Below, piece by piece: positions 47,990 to 59,989 of a DNA stretch of 64,000 nt (position 1 is its first letter; the number at the start of each line of letters is the position of its first letter). The stretch lies in contig QKWP01000033.1 of assembly GCA_003550325.1 (NCBI GenBank), positions 80,321-144,320 on the forward strand, written 5' to 3'. Source of the DNA: Gigaspora rosea (lineage: Eukaryota > Glomeromycota > Glomeromycetes > Diversisporales > Gigasporaceae). The position numbers were made by a program, and so were the translations under genes. The notes under the pieces were generated by a model, which ran no database searches, had not been told where the DNA came from, and was given only the letters and a program-made list of their open reading frames with translations.

Positions 47990-49990
47990 TATTAATTCAA
48001 CTGATTCTTATTAACATTTTTACTAAGACTACATGCATTTTTACTAGCTACTTGAACTTCATGTGCTGGAATAATATGTGGATCACAATTTTCTTTATTA
48101 CCTTTTTTACATTTTACGGATTCTACTTGTACTCGAATTTTTGGACTACTCCAAATACATACAAGTGGATCAAAATTGCAATTTATATTATATAGGAAGA
48201 AAGTTAAAGCTGGAATAGATTTTTTTTTCGCTGCATTGTATCATTCTGCAAACTTCATAAAAGCTGCTTGAAGTTGCAGCTCACAATTTTAATAATCGTG
48301 TTTAATTGTTTCAATGAACAATTCAAAAAGGCCAGATTATGCCTAAAAATAAAATATTCGATAAGCATGTATAAAAATAAATAAATAAAGTGCAAAATAC
48401 ATACTTTGCTACAGTAACTTGGTCTATTTTAGGTTCTTGTAGCTCTTGAGTTTTATCTGTTTCTTAGAGCATATTAATTAATATGTTATTTTCACAAAAT
48501 TCATATTGGGTATCATGCAGTAACATATATTTAAAATAATAAGGAAATTAGTAATTGTTAAATTAAATTTTCAGTATAAATATTAATTATTTACTATATG
48601 CAATATATGCGAAATAAGCATGATCATTAGATATTAATAACTAAAAAAAATTTAATAATCCAATACAATATTTTACAGACACCGCTTCCTGATGTTTGCA
48701 CGAAACTTTAAATAATTTAATGAAATATGTACATATATAAAGTTTAGTATTAATAATGTAAAATTTGCCTTCACTCTTTTGGCTTTGAACTAGATACTTT
48801 GCAAGTATCTCAGTTTGCTGAATTTTCTCTGAATTAATAGTCTTCCAACTGGGGCATAAAAATTGTTTAGTGATAGTAAAATGACCAGAGTGATAATGGG
48901 CTATATCAAGTAATTAGCATTTATAGAAGCATTCCATAATAGTAGTTATAAATTGAAAACCCTGAATACAATTATATGGGATCTTTGCTATTAAAATGAC
49001 CCTCCGAGGCTAGGTTGATTTTGTGAATAAAAATCAAATTTGCTAGCCATCTAGTAATCCAATTTGAATAAACATTTTTTATTTTGTAAATCTCAATAGA
49101 ATCTACAAATTAAAAAAAAAACATTCAAATTGGATTACTTGATGGCTGGCAAATTTGATTTTTATTCACAAAATCAACATAGCCTCGGAAGGTCATTTTG
49201 TTAGCAAAGATCCTATATGCTTTGGTATGTGCAAATACAATATTTTTTAGCAATCCAAAGCTATGTTTTATGTAGTTATTGGTGTTGTTTTTATATAAAG
49301 AAAGCCTAGAACATAATAATAGTGCTAGAGTTTCCATCTATTCCAAAGCAAATCAATGTGCTTTTGTAATTGCATATACATGCTATAATAATTGGTCTTT
49401 AATCTATTATAACATTTTACTATTTCAAGTTCTGTTTGTGTATATATTATTTGCTTTATATTATTCATTATAAGAGATCTATTTATATTATGTTTTATAT
49501 TATGCAACCAATGCCAAAAGCTTGAAAGATATGAAATATACATAACAATTGTGTTAATTGTAGCCAGGAACTTTTTAATGCTTTTTTCCCAGCTTTAGAA
49601 TCATCAGTAAGAAAAACTATTGAGCCAACATTAGAACCATGACCATAGAATGCATAGGAAGAAAAAAAACTCTTTAAAAGATTTATTTTTTTTTCCAAGG
49701 TTACTTCTAATTTATCAGATATTATCATAACCCCAAAAGGTAATGCACCTTATAAAACAATGTAATTGATGTATTTAACAGTTTAAAGGAAGCAGATGTG
49801 TCAATGTAACAGAGCTTACTCGTTTAATGATTTTTTTTATAAATATGCCTTATTAAATTGATGACAATACAAAGTATATAGGCCTTTTCTAACAATAAAT
49901 TATATTCTTGAAATATGGCATAACCCTTCTCTGAATGATTGTAATTATTAATCTCTTGTTCAAGGTATTAAAACAGGACCCGGATATCTC
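47990..49990 (-). pseudogene. MULE-C transposase pseudogene (different MULE subfamily)
   Basis: From the top: TSASFKLLNTSITLFY (about 49755-49810), GALPFGVMII, GSIVFLTDDSKAGKKALKS (second catalytic Asp region) and LLCIFHIFQAFG (CxxH) within 49495-49750. Then NNTNNYIKHSFGLLKNIVF (about 49240-49300) and, after the foldback MITE, CIQGFQFITTIMECFYKC and LLDIAHYHSGHFTITKQFLC (48840-48970). The C-terminal end at 48000-48310 reads KKKSIPALTFFLYNINCN and CDPHIIPAHEVQVAS. Stops and frameshifts abound. This subfamily differs from MULE-A and MULE-B, having no FAR1 domain visible. Confidence 0.72.
48978..49213. mobile_element. 236-bp foldback MITE inside MULE-C
   Basis: Arms of about 90 bp mirror each other (GGATCTTTGCTA, CCGAGGCTA, TGTGAATAAAAATCAAATTT, ATCCAATTTGAAT). 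TATAT flanks both sides (48973-48977, 49214-49218). Removing the element plus one copy restores KAYNCIQGFQF in the MULE-C frame, confirming the borders. Confidence 0.88.
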
Positions 49991-50839
49991 TCATATAGGT
50001 TATAACTAGATTTTGGCCAATTTTGGCCCAATTTGTTAAAAATGACAAAATATATTTGTTTAAATAACTTTTGATTTAGTGATCAGAATTGAATGAACTT
50101 TTTTTTTTTGTTAGATGCGCCTTACTGAGAGCTTCATTTTAAAAAAAAGTTTGTTCAAATTGGTCCACTGGATGCCAAGTTAATTGGCAAAAACTGTTTT
50201 TTGCTTCTCAAATTTCAGGGGTTTTTGCTAAAAAAAAACAAAATATTAGAAGTCCAGGGTCCTATTAAAACATTAATGTACTATTCTGCTCTTCAATATG
50301 TTTATTGTAATATTGTTTAAATAGTTTGTTTTTTGTACAATCTGCTAATAGTTGTATAAGCTCTTGCTCATCATTTGTATGCAATAAAGGCTATTCTCAT
50401 AAGTATACAAGACAGTTGCTAGTGAATATCTATTGTTAAAAAGTTCAATATATTTACTAAACATCATTTTTTAATACATCAAAAACTTAGTGACTCTGCA
50501 AAGTAAATGATATAATTATGCACAAATTTGATATTAATTTCAAACAGATGAGTTATTTGAAGATACTGATGTTCAAGCTGAAAATGAATTATAGCCATAT
50601 ATTCTGTATTTCTTACTCGTAGTGAATATAGATTTTTAAAAATAGAATTTCCTTGTTTTTATCATATTTTATTACTATATATACAATATCATAATTCTCT
50701 AAAAAGAAACATTTTTCTTGAATTTTAAACCCTTTGTTTTGAGTATTGTTGTTTTTGATATTTTTTCAAATTGCAAAAACTATTGTCATGCATTTTCAAT
50801 ATCACCAATATTTATGAAAAGGTTTGCTTTAAACTAATC
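49991..50839. other. AT-rich interval, nothing recognised
   Basis: No gene, repeat or structured element could be supported. Confidence 0.5.
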
Positions 50840-51340
50840 AATTAAAAACCCTTTTGCTATTATATAGTTGGAAAGTTGTTTAAATTCTAATACCATATAA
50901 TCATAATTTGGAGAAAGTACAGCTACAATATTATTTAATAATAGCTTTGGTAGCTTTAAAATATTATTAGTATTGTATGAAAGCTCCATTATATCTGAGA
51001 TTAATGAACGTTCTGAAACCTTATAATCAAAGTTTAGAGTAAATATGGCATTGGTTAGTAGCTCTAAAGAATTTAGTATTTTAGCATCATATAAAGGTTT
51101 TGTTGTATTTGAGACTAACGATTGTTCTAAGACCGCACAATCAAATTTGAAGTAAGTATAGCTGCAATATTATTAGATAATAACTCCGAAGACTCTAGTA
51201 TTTCAGCATTATATACAAATTCCATCATATTCAAAGCTCATTCTGAGTTCATAATATAAAGATTCTATTATATTTGAGATTAACGATTGTTTTGAGACTA
51301 TACAATCAAAATTTGAAGTAAGTATGAATATCCCTTAATT
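50840..51340 (-). pseudogene. Decayed protein made of ~38-residue repeats
   Basis: The minus strand is open from about 51147 to 50869 without Met and reads repeats of the form NFDYKVSERSLISDIMELSY, then LKLPKLLLNNIVAVL. Three to four copies are seen, with a frameshift near 51150 (one base missing in an A/T run) and decay above. On DNA level the copies form a ~115-bp tandem repeat (marker words TTTGAGATTAACGATTGTT and TCAAAATTTGAAGTAAGTAT). No known domain is recognised. Confidence 0.45.
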
Positions 51341-53091
51341 TGTTATGCAGGCATATTTGCTTGCGAAAATTTTAAAATTTTGAATTTTTTAAATAAAACC
51401 TTAAATATTAATTTTAGCTATATATTTTCTAAGTAAAAATTATAATATTAGTTCTGTTTTATTAACTTTATTATATTAAAATTATTAATTGCCAATCCAG
51501 ATAAGATCAGCAATATTTTTATATTTAGAATTGGAGCAAAACAAATATATAAACAACATAGTACAAAATCTGAAACAGGTCTATATATATATAATTTTTA
51601 TATGATTTAAAGAATTTTAAAGATATTTTTACTCTTATCTTTTTATCTACAGGTCCGATTTTAATGAAATTTTACCAGTAGATGCACAAGAACCTGCTCT
51701 ACAACTTTACTTATATCAAACAAAAATATTTACTTAGTACAAATAAAACTTTTCATAAGGGTCATAATTAGACTTACTAATATATTGTTTATATATTTGT
51801 TTACCACCAATTTCATTATAGTAATAATATAGCTATAGTGCCGATCTTATCCAGATTGGTAATTAAAAAACTTTGGTGTAATAAAAATTTAAAGTTTTTG
51901 TTTTGGAACTTTTACTATAGAATTTTTTCTTTAGGTTTTCTTAAATTTTATATGTTCTCGTTTATAAAAAAAATTTTCACTTCTAATACAAGTCTTAATT
52001 TTTACAAATAAATCATATAAAGTCAAATAATGAAAGTTGTCATCTTTTATATAAATTACAATATTGTATTAGAAACTATATTTTTAAAACCAATATTTAA
52101 AGAATTCACCAAGATATTGTAAAATATTTTTTTGGTTAAAAATTTCTTTAAAATTTAATATTTTCATCTTATCCCTTAATCTGTAGATCATTTCCAGGCA
52201 AATTTGCCTGGAAATTTTTACTGTTTGTACTGTCATACTAAATTGCACTAACCCTTAACCGAATTGGCAAAATTTTTATTTACGTCGTAACCAAGGTCCT
52301 GCACAAGTCACAGGCATCATATTTTACCTGTTTAGTAACATACGTATGTACTGTAGTGCTGAAAAAATCATTATTAAAAAATCGAAAATCTCGCTGTCAT
52401 CACCTTGTTCACGTGAAACATCCGTAGTTCCAAAAAAAAAGCACATTTTCTTTATTTCATTTTCCTTTTGGCCTCTTTTTCGTTCCTCCTTTTATCAACC
52501 TCATTCGATTACTTTCACGACCCTCCGATTCAGCTGCTTCCTATCGACAATTGCTGACTTATTTGCCTTAGAGACCTTACTGCGCCGACACGATAGTCAT
52601 CTAAGTTGTTCTATTTTTTTCTTTTGTGACAATTAGAGCCAAGTTAGCATGCCTTACGAATTCACCTGAATTAATAATTAATAGTTACAGTATATATGCA
52701 CATACACTTACTCAAAGCTTAACGTATTGGACTAGTGGTAAGATATTTACGATTTTATTCTTTTGCAATACAATTCAGGGTATTAAAATTTCAGATCAGC
52801 TTTATTTATTTATTTAATTTGCCTTACTTTTATTTATTTATTTATTTATTTTCCTGGTCTATATTTTTCTTTTTGCCTTACCTGCTTTATTTTATTTATT
52901 AGTTTAATTATTTTGTTTATTTATTTTTTTTTTTGCTTTTATTTATTTATTTTTTTTTTTTAATGTTAATAAAATAAAAGTTCATTAAGCTTAGAATCAC
53001 GCATTACTTAGTTTTAGATACGAAAAATATCATAGTCCAGGAGGTTAACGGTTGACATAAAACGTGAAAAGAGAAATTGCGGGTTAAAGAT
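51341..53091. other. AT-rich interval with a palindrome and a (TTTA)n tract
   Basis: Holds the 24-bp palindrome at 52191-52214 and a TTTA/TTTTA microsatellite at 52798-52965. Frames at 52346-52636 and 52626-52817 show no domain. A tRNA-like word GGACTAGTGGTAAGATA at 52729 is too weak to call. Confidence 0.5.
52191..52214. repeat. 24-bp palindrome, copy 1 of 4
   Basis: Perfect self-complementary site with core CCAGGCAAATTTGCCTGG. Other copies lie at 55879-55902 (one mismatch), 56062-56085 (perfect) and 56189-56210 (22-bp core). Confidence 0.9.
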
Positions 53092-55081
53092 TTAGTCATC
53101 ATAACTTTTGGAATGAAAGTCTCTAAAACAATGTGGTCTTGATTTCGAACAACACAATGGCACTTTACATTTAGTGCACCACAGCTGACTTTGTGGTGGG
53201 TTATCATAATTAATCGCTTTTTTACCACGTAGTAATAAATAACAACAATAAATGCAAGCTTCTCTTTTTTCCTTCCATTCGACTAAATGATCCCCATCCA
53301 ATAATCGAGTTAACGGTAATTCAAATTTTTTAGTAACATGGGCGGTGCGCTTTCCCTTTGACGGTGCTTGAGAGGATATTTCATCATGAGAAGATTTTTT
53401 TTTTGTTCATTACTTAATGTATCTTTAATCAAATTCCATGCCAAATTAATTCTGAATTCTTTACTTGAGATATTTGAGTTAGTAACCCTGCGGTAGAGAA
53501 GTACACAGTTTACAAGTACAGTATCTAAAATTCAGAAAAATAGAGGAAGCCATGTACATCTAACTGTTAGTTGACAGTTGTAGTATCCACGAAGTTGGTC
53601 AGCGATATCAACGCCACCCATATAACGATTGTAGTCATCGATTATCCGTGGAATTTCCAATTCTTTTCGATATGCATCTCCAAAAACACGATGAACAGTA
53701 TTTGCATTAGAACTTGTTTCACGTGGACGCCGCCGGTTACGAATAACTTTAGAATTATCACCGGAAATTTCATGAATAGTGGACAACATAGTTACCGGGC
53801 CATTATCGATCCAGAGAATGACCAAAACATCATCAACTACTTTACCTAAAAGTGTGTTCCAATCTAAAGGCGATTCTTTGATAGTTTTTAACTCTCTGGG
53901 AAATCTAGTTGAATTCGTATGAACAGTACCGCAGGCGCCAACACCATTTTCACGTAAATATTTAAAAAGTGGTATGCTGGAAAAGTAGTTATCCATATAC
54001 ACATGGTATGTTTTATCACGAGGAAGCTTACAAACTAAATGCGCAACCATGCTTCCTGTATTACTAAGGCCGGGAATGGATTCTAAAGATGTGTTTTTTT
54101 CAACATGCGAAGTAAACAAAAACGCCCATGTATATCCACGATCACAAAGTGAGATTATTTTGTAGCCTTCTGGTGTCGGTTTGTTTTTCATTCATACTGT
54201 GTGGGCGCTTCGCCCGGAGAAGCGTACAATCATCTCATCAATGGAAATATTTGAGCTAGGTACATAAAATCTCTTAACTGCCTCTTGAATATGCGTCGCC
54301 AACGGTTCCACTTTAGAATACCAAAAAGGATGCACTTCACTAGGAGACGAAATATGAAAAAATCTCTTTATTTGTTGAAATCTAACCATATTTATAAATC
54401 TTCTAATCTCATGTGACGCCTTTTTTTCATCCCGATTCCATAGATCTTTGACAGCATTAATTTGATGAACACCCATGTAAATAATCAACCCAAGCCAAAT
54501 TTTTAACTTACTTAAAGTTAACGGATTCCATGGACGACCTCTTTCCCTACCCTTTACTTGTTCATATATATTAGTATTCTCAACTATTGTCTGCAATTGT
54601 TCAGTGGTAAAAAACAACTGAAACAGTGCAAGCGGAGTAACGATTCCAAGTTGAAATTCGTGAGGAAGTGTTGCATATCCTTTATGAAGTGGATAAAGGT
54701 CTCGCATAGAATTAAATGTAGGAAATTCTAACACTGGTAATGCTGTATCGGTGTTGATATTACTAGTTTGAGCCTCTAATTATTTTTATACTTTCTTTTA
54801 TTTATCGACTTTCCTTTTCCTCTACCTCTTCCTCTGCCCCTCGTGCTACCCCTTCCCCTACTTCTTCCCCTACCCCTTCCTCTTCCACTTCTACTTCCAC
54901 TTCCACTTCCGCTACTACTTCCTATATCCAGTTCTATATTCACACGATCTTGTTCATTGAATTCTTGCTCATTATCATTAGCAACTTCTACAAGTTCGTA
55001 ATCGATAATCAATTCACCATGGTTATCATGCTCAAAAGTAACCGAATATTGTGTATCAGAATTCTCGTCATCAGAAGACAT
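53092..55081 (-). pseudogene. piggyBac-type transposase, recently inactivated
   Basis: The start MSSDDENSDTQYS (55079-55081) leads into an acidic segment, then an RG/SG-rich tract (54790-54900; repeated GRGRGR). The core carries DLWNRDEKKASHEIRRF, ISIDEMIVRFSGRSAH (first Asp), HVYMDNYFSSIPLF (second Asp), LVILWIDNGPVTMLST (third Asp) and YNRYMGGVDIADQLRGYYN. The C-terminus has a Cys-rich finger (CIYCCYLL, WCTKCKVPLCC). The lesions are few: a one-base shift near 54785, TGA at 54189-54191 between SAHTV and MKNKP, TGA near 53532 replacing a usual Trp, and a shift in an A-run near 53400. The TTAA-flanked terminal repeats were not located. Confidence 0.88.
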
Positions 55082-55829
55082 GAATGATTTGTTCTTAAAA
55101 AAAAAAAGGAAGCAAACTTGTAAAGCACAATAAAAGATATGGGATGCGAAACGTAAAAACACGATAGTTATTGTAAACAGTTTATCAAAAAAAAAAATGT
55201 AGCGATCAAAAAAAAAAAAGAATATAGTGATCAAAAAAACAAAAAAAGAATTTAGCGATCAAAAAAAAAAAAAAAGAATGTAGCGATTAAAAAAAAAAAC
55301 TGTGCATTCAAAAAAAATAATAATTGATAAGGTTAGAAGATAGTCCGTTACTATCTTAATTCGATACAGAACACACCATCACTCTTACAACCCACAATGA
55401 GTAAGATTTTTCGTTATCAATTACTTGAGTGAGCGAAATAATTGATTTTGAAACTTTTATTTTTATATTCGCGCAACAATTCAGCCAACATCTAAACAAG
55501 GAAACAAACGTATATATCTGAATTACTTCTTATTATTTACCATACATTTTACTCTAAACACGCCGATTGTCTAAATATCCTAACAAACCGGTATCATCAT
55601 GACAATACATTAAATTGATTTAGATAAGACGAAGACAAAGAGCGAAGCCTGATGTTATTTTTCTTTGTTCATGACTATGGAACTATCATTATCAAAGGTA
55701 AAACTCTATTGTGTTAACGCATGTTTTTTTACAAGTGTAGAGTATGCGCATGCATGCGTATATACTTATGTATGTACGAATGTGTACGTATATATTCGTA
55801 TAGTGCGAAAGGTTGATAACTTTAAAGAA
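55082..55829. other. piggyBac 5' flank with A-run satellite
   Basis: Four copies of a ~28-bp unit (TAGCGATC plus A-run plus GAAT) at 55197-55295. The rest is AT-rich non-coding, with alternating purine-pyrimidine words (TATGCGCATGCATGCGTATA) at 55743-55762. Confidence 0.65.
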
Positions 55830-56128
55830 AATGCATGATTTTCAAAACCGGAAGAATTTGACCAATCATCTAATAAAATTTCCAGGCAAATTTGCCTGAA
55901 AAACAGTTCACGATTTATTTCAAATCAAAGTTGGATATAAATGTTTAAGATCGACAATTTAAATTATCATTAATGCAATTTTGGAGTACAGTAGGCGTAC
56001 AGTACAATCGTTGATTTTAAACATTTATATCCAACTTTGATTCAAAATAAATCGTAAACTGTTTCCAGGCAAATTTGCCTGGAAATTATGATTGGACAGG
56101 TTCTTCCAGTTCTGGAAAATCATGCATT
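55830..56128. mobile_element. 299-bp foldback element containing two CCAGG palindromes
   Basis: Arms of about 130 bp mirror each other: AATGCATGATTTTC at the ends, then GGAAGAA, the CCAGGCAAATTTGCCTGG palindrome, and ATCAAAGTTGGATATAAATG. The centre is around 55965-56010 with CAGTAGGCGTACAGTACA. No TSD identified. Confidence 0.8.
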
Positions 56129-56266
56129 AGGGGGCATTTACTTAGTGCGATTTGGTACTACGAGAATATTTGTTACCCGATTTAAAAATTCCAGGCAAAT
56201 TTGCCTGGAAAATAGTTTAAAGGATAAACAACATAAACTTTTTGTCTTATAATATAAATTTAAATA
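56129..56266. repeat. Fourth palindrome copy and flank
   Basis: CCAGGCAAATTTGCCTGG occurs at 56191-56208 outside the foldback element. The TSD of the next element starts at 56259. Confidence 0.7.
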
Positions 56267-57070
56267 GGGTACTGCTATTTACACCATGGTTTTTGCTATT
56301 TGCACCATGGATTTTGTGTAACGGTAGACCATCAATCAACATTTTCTATTTGCACCATGGTAATATATGTTTTATATATTGCACCAATAAAAACTCACTA
56401 TTTTTTGTAGATTAACAGTTATTGGTGCTGTTAATGTTATGCAACATTACACAAATCTTCTTTTGGTAGCCTAATCTAATGCGGGCCAACCCTAATACTA
56501 AATTTATAATGCGGGCAAACTCTTACTCTAATTTTTTAAGGCCTTAACATAATGCGGGCCAGATTTTCTCAATTTTGTGTAACCTTGAACTATATTCATG
56601 TTGCACCAATAAAAACTCGCCTTTTTTGTAGATTAATAGTTATTTCGCACTATTAATGACGTATAACATTACACAAGTCTTGTTTTGGTAATCTAGTAAG
56701 CCTGCTAACCTAATTTTATAATGCGGGCCAACCCTAACCATAATTTTATAATGCGGGCCAACCCTTACCCTAATTTTTTAAGGCCTTAAAAAATTAGGAT
56801 AAGAGTTGGCCTGAATTATAAAATTAGGGTTAGGGTTGGCCCGCATTATAAAATTAGGTTAGCAGGCTTACTAGATTACCAAAACAAGACTTGTATGACA
56901 TTATACGACATTAATGGCGCGAAATAACTATTAATCTACAAAAAAAGGCGAGTTTTTATTGGTGCAACATATATTACCATGGTGCAAATAGAAAAGGTTG
57001 ATTGATGATCTACTGTTACACGAAATCCATAGTGCAAATAGCAAAAACCATGGTGTAAATAACAGTACCC
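56267..57070. mobile_element. 804-bp foldback element of the GGGWACT family, 8-bp TSD
   Basis: Ends GGGTACTGCTATTTACACC and complement. Exact 8-bp TSD TTTAAATA (56259-56266, 57071-57078). Long inverted arms with repeated CCATGG boxes, ATGCGGGCCAACCC and AAAAACTCGCC words, meeting near 56790 at TTTTTTAAGGCCTTAAAAAA. No coding capacity. Confidence 0.92.
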
Positions 57071-57767
57071 TTTAAATAATTCAAAAATATAATCCTTGTT
57101 TTTAAATATTATAATACCAAATTTTATTTAAATAATTAAAAAAATAGATCAGAGGTATATTTATAGTAATTATACAGGCAAATTTGGCTGCAAACTATAG
57201 TGCGGACAACCTAGTCCCGAACAATAAAAGTTTTTAGCAGCCAAATTTTAAAATTATGTAAAGCAGCCAAATTTGGTATTTTTACTATATACGGCCAAAT
57301 TTGGTACTTCTACTATATATGGCCAAATTTGGTACTTCTATTATATACGGCCAAATTTGGTACTTTTATTATATACGGTATAGCCAAATTTTATATAATA
57401 TGCAATAGGCTGATACGTATAATATTTAATTTCGAAAAAATTTATAACCTTTCAGTATATACGGTATTTTAATTAGCATGACTATTCCAATTAGTCAAAT
57501 TATATTTTTGATACTTCCCTTTTTAAAAATTTTATTTTTTCTGAATCTCTAAAAGGCAAGTAAAATCGGATCCATATTGCAATATTGCCAGTAGGGTTTG
57601 CAATGGGCCAGGCCAAACCCAGTAATTTGCAGGTTGGGCCGGGCTTGGGCCCAAATTTTAAGCCCATGATTAATTGGGCCGGGCCTGAGTTGGGCTTGTA
57701 AAATAATGGGCCGGGCCCGGGTTTTATAAAGAGGCCCAATAAAACCTGGCAATACTTATTAAAAATA
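57071..57767. other. Spacer with a ~31-bp satellite and a GC-rich block
   Basis: Tandem units of GGCCAAATTTGGTACTT plus TATTATATAC, about four copies at 57262-57385. From about 57583 to 57755 a GC-rich block with GGGCCGGGCC words is bordered by TATTGCCAG and CTGGCAATA, possibly a small TIR element. The minus-strand frames here are translations of that block. Confidence 0.6.
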
Positions 57768-58947
57768 GGGTACTGCTATTTATACCATAATTTTTGCTAT
57801 TTGCATCATGGATTTCATGTAACAGTAGATCATCAATTAGCATTTTCTATTTGCACCATAGTAATATATGTGACGGCTGATGCTGAATATCACATGACAT
57901 TTTGGTCCGGAAATTGCAGATCAGAAAATTTCAAAACAAACATCATTTGTTAAAAATCAAAGTTTTGTATAAGAAACTGCATTTCATGCACTAACAAAAA
58001 TTTTTCACAAAGTTTACTATATAACCTTCTAACCTTCTAAATTCTAGACACTAACCCTAACATAAACAAAAACTTAAAGAATTTATTTATTGGTCATGTG
58101 GTTTTTAATGATAATACTGAGGTAGTCATTGAACTTATCTTCGTTTAAGTTAGGGTTAGGGTTAGTTTAAATGTTAGTAGGTGTATTAGCAAAATTGTTC
58201 AAGGAAAGCTTTTTGTTAGAACACTAATGGTTGTTTCTTATGCAGATTTTTGAGTTATAACCGATTTATAGCAAAACGAATGTTTGTTTTGAAATTTTCC
58301 AATCTGCAATTTCCGGACCAAAATGTCACATGATATTCAATATCAACCAAAATCAGTATCAGCCGTCACAATATATATTGCACCAATAAAAACTCGCCTT
58401 TTTTTGTAGATTAACAGTTATTGGCACCGTTAATATCGTGCAACATTACACAAATCTTCTTTTGGTAGCCTAATCTAATGTGGGCCAACCCTAACCCTAA
58501 ATTTATAATGCGGGCAAACCCTTACCCTAATTTTTTAAGGCCTTAACATAACACGGGCCAGATTTTTGCAATTTTGTGTAACCTTGGGCTATATTCATAT
58601 TGCACCAATAAAAACTCGCCTTTTTTGTAGATTAATAGTTATTCGCGCCATTAATGTTATGTAATGTTACACAAGTCTTATTTTGGTTACTTAATCTAGT
58701 AGGCCTGCTAACCTAATTTTATAATGCGGGCCAACCCTAACCCTAATTTTACTAATTTTTTAAGGCCTTAAAAATTAGGGTAAGGGTTGGCCCGAATTAT
58801 AAAATTAGGGTTAGGGTTGGCCCGCATTATAAAATTAGGTTAGCAGGCTTACTAGATTACCAAAACAAGATTTGTGTAACGTTACACAATATTAACAGCG
58901 CGAAATAACTATTAATCTACAAAAAAGGCGAGTTTTAATTGGTGCAA
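57768..58947. mobile_element. Second GGGWACT-family element, right end missing, with nested insertion
   Basis: Starts GGGTACTGCTATTTATACC and follows the 56267 copy through the same words (GCACCAATAAAAACTCGCC, AATGCGGGCCAACCCTAA). It stops at about 58947 (TTGGTGCAAC), where copy 1 continues to its right TIR. A 500-bp element is inserted at 57870-58369. Confidence 0.85.
57870..58369. mobile_element. 500-bp TIR element nested in the GGGWACT copy
   Basis: Long TIRs start GTGACGGCTGAT and the complement (arms share CATTTTGGTCCGGAAATTGC). AATATAT is duplicated at 57863-57869 and 58370-58376. The borders are confirmed by the uninterrupted copy at about 56357. Internally there is a TTAGGGTTAGGGTTAG stretch near 58148. 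Confidence 0.9.
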
Positions 58948-59989
58948 CTATAGATGCTAGTGAAATTAAACCATTTCACCAGGTGAAATAGTAAAATAGT
59001 TTCACCAGAATTACACCAAAATAAAATTTTGGTAAAATGGTGAAATGGTGAAATGGTGAAATTGGTAAAATTGGTGAAATTGGTGAAATTGGTAAATTGG
59101 TGAATTGGTGAATTGGTGAAATGGTGAATTGGTGAAACGGTGAAACGGTGAATTGGTGAATTGGTTTAAAAAAATTTTTTCAGAAATCAGCATATTATTG
59201 GCTGATTGTCATCAACAATTCACCAATTCACCGTACTAATACCCAATTAACTATTTTACTATTTATAATAGTAATCTCGATAGTCTTAATTTTTCTCATT
59301 TGAAAGAAGAAACAGAAAAAATTGAACAAGGTTGCCGAGAAATCAAAAGACAAAACTATCGGAAAAAGTCTTGGTAAAAACTTTTATACTTCTCGCCTAA
59401 ATGATTAGCGAGAGAAGAGACATTAATCCGAATTTGTTTCATATTATTTCGTTCCCGAAGAGTAACGGTTTGGTCTTGCTGAGTTTGTAAATCTACCATA
59501 ACGCAATAATAAGTGCTAATCGCATCTTGCCAATGGTAAGCTTTTTAACAATTCACCAACAATTTAACTTTAGTGATTCGAAATGAGTAATTTTTTGATT
59601 TTATTAAAATTAAATATATTCAAAAAATATATAACTCACCGCTTCAACAATTCACTAATTCACGAATTGGTTGTCTTCTAAAAAAGACCTTTGCTTTTAT
59701 TTATTTTAACGAGATCGATGAACTCGTTTAGTGTTAGAATAAAATTAAGGTAAAGTTACTTGCTTCTGTCACTTTACAGAATTTTTTTTTATACTGTGCA
59801 TTTTGTGATCTTGCCTTATACTCAAAATACAGTACTAGTCATTTACTAAACCTATTTGTTTATTAATATATTATTAACAACCATTTTTTATATATTTTAA
59901 TAAACATGGCGTAGGTACTGATAATACTGAGTCTAGAGCTCTATTCGACCCTAGTTCCTCGGACCAAGTCAATCCACGCCTCAATCATT
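58948..59989. other. Minisatellite and non-coding interval
   Basis: A minisatellite of GGTGAAATT/GGTGAATT units (about 16 copies) lies at 59032-59165. Beyond it, a short open minus-strand stretch near 59359-59545 has no recognisable domain. Otherwise nothing. Confidence 0.6.
59032..59165. repeat. GGTGAAAT(T) minisatellite
   Basis: Short 8-9-bp units GGTGAAATT, GGTGAATT, GGTGAAAC in tandem. TTCACCAATTCACC remnants reappear at about 59218-59231 in inverse orientation. Confidence 0.9.

Noticed and set aside
52729-52800. tRNA-like A-box word followed by (TTTA)n
   Set aside because: No convincing B box and no pairing arms.
52346-52817. Two overlapping plus-strand frames
   Set aside because: No domain and no homologous feel; low-complexity flank.
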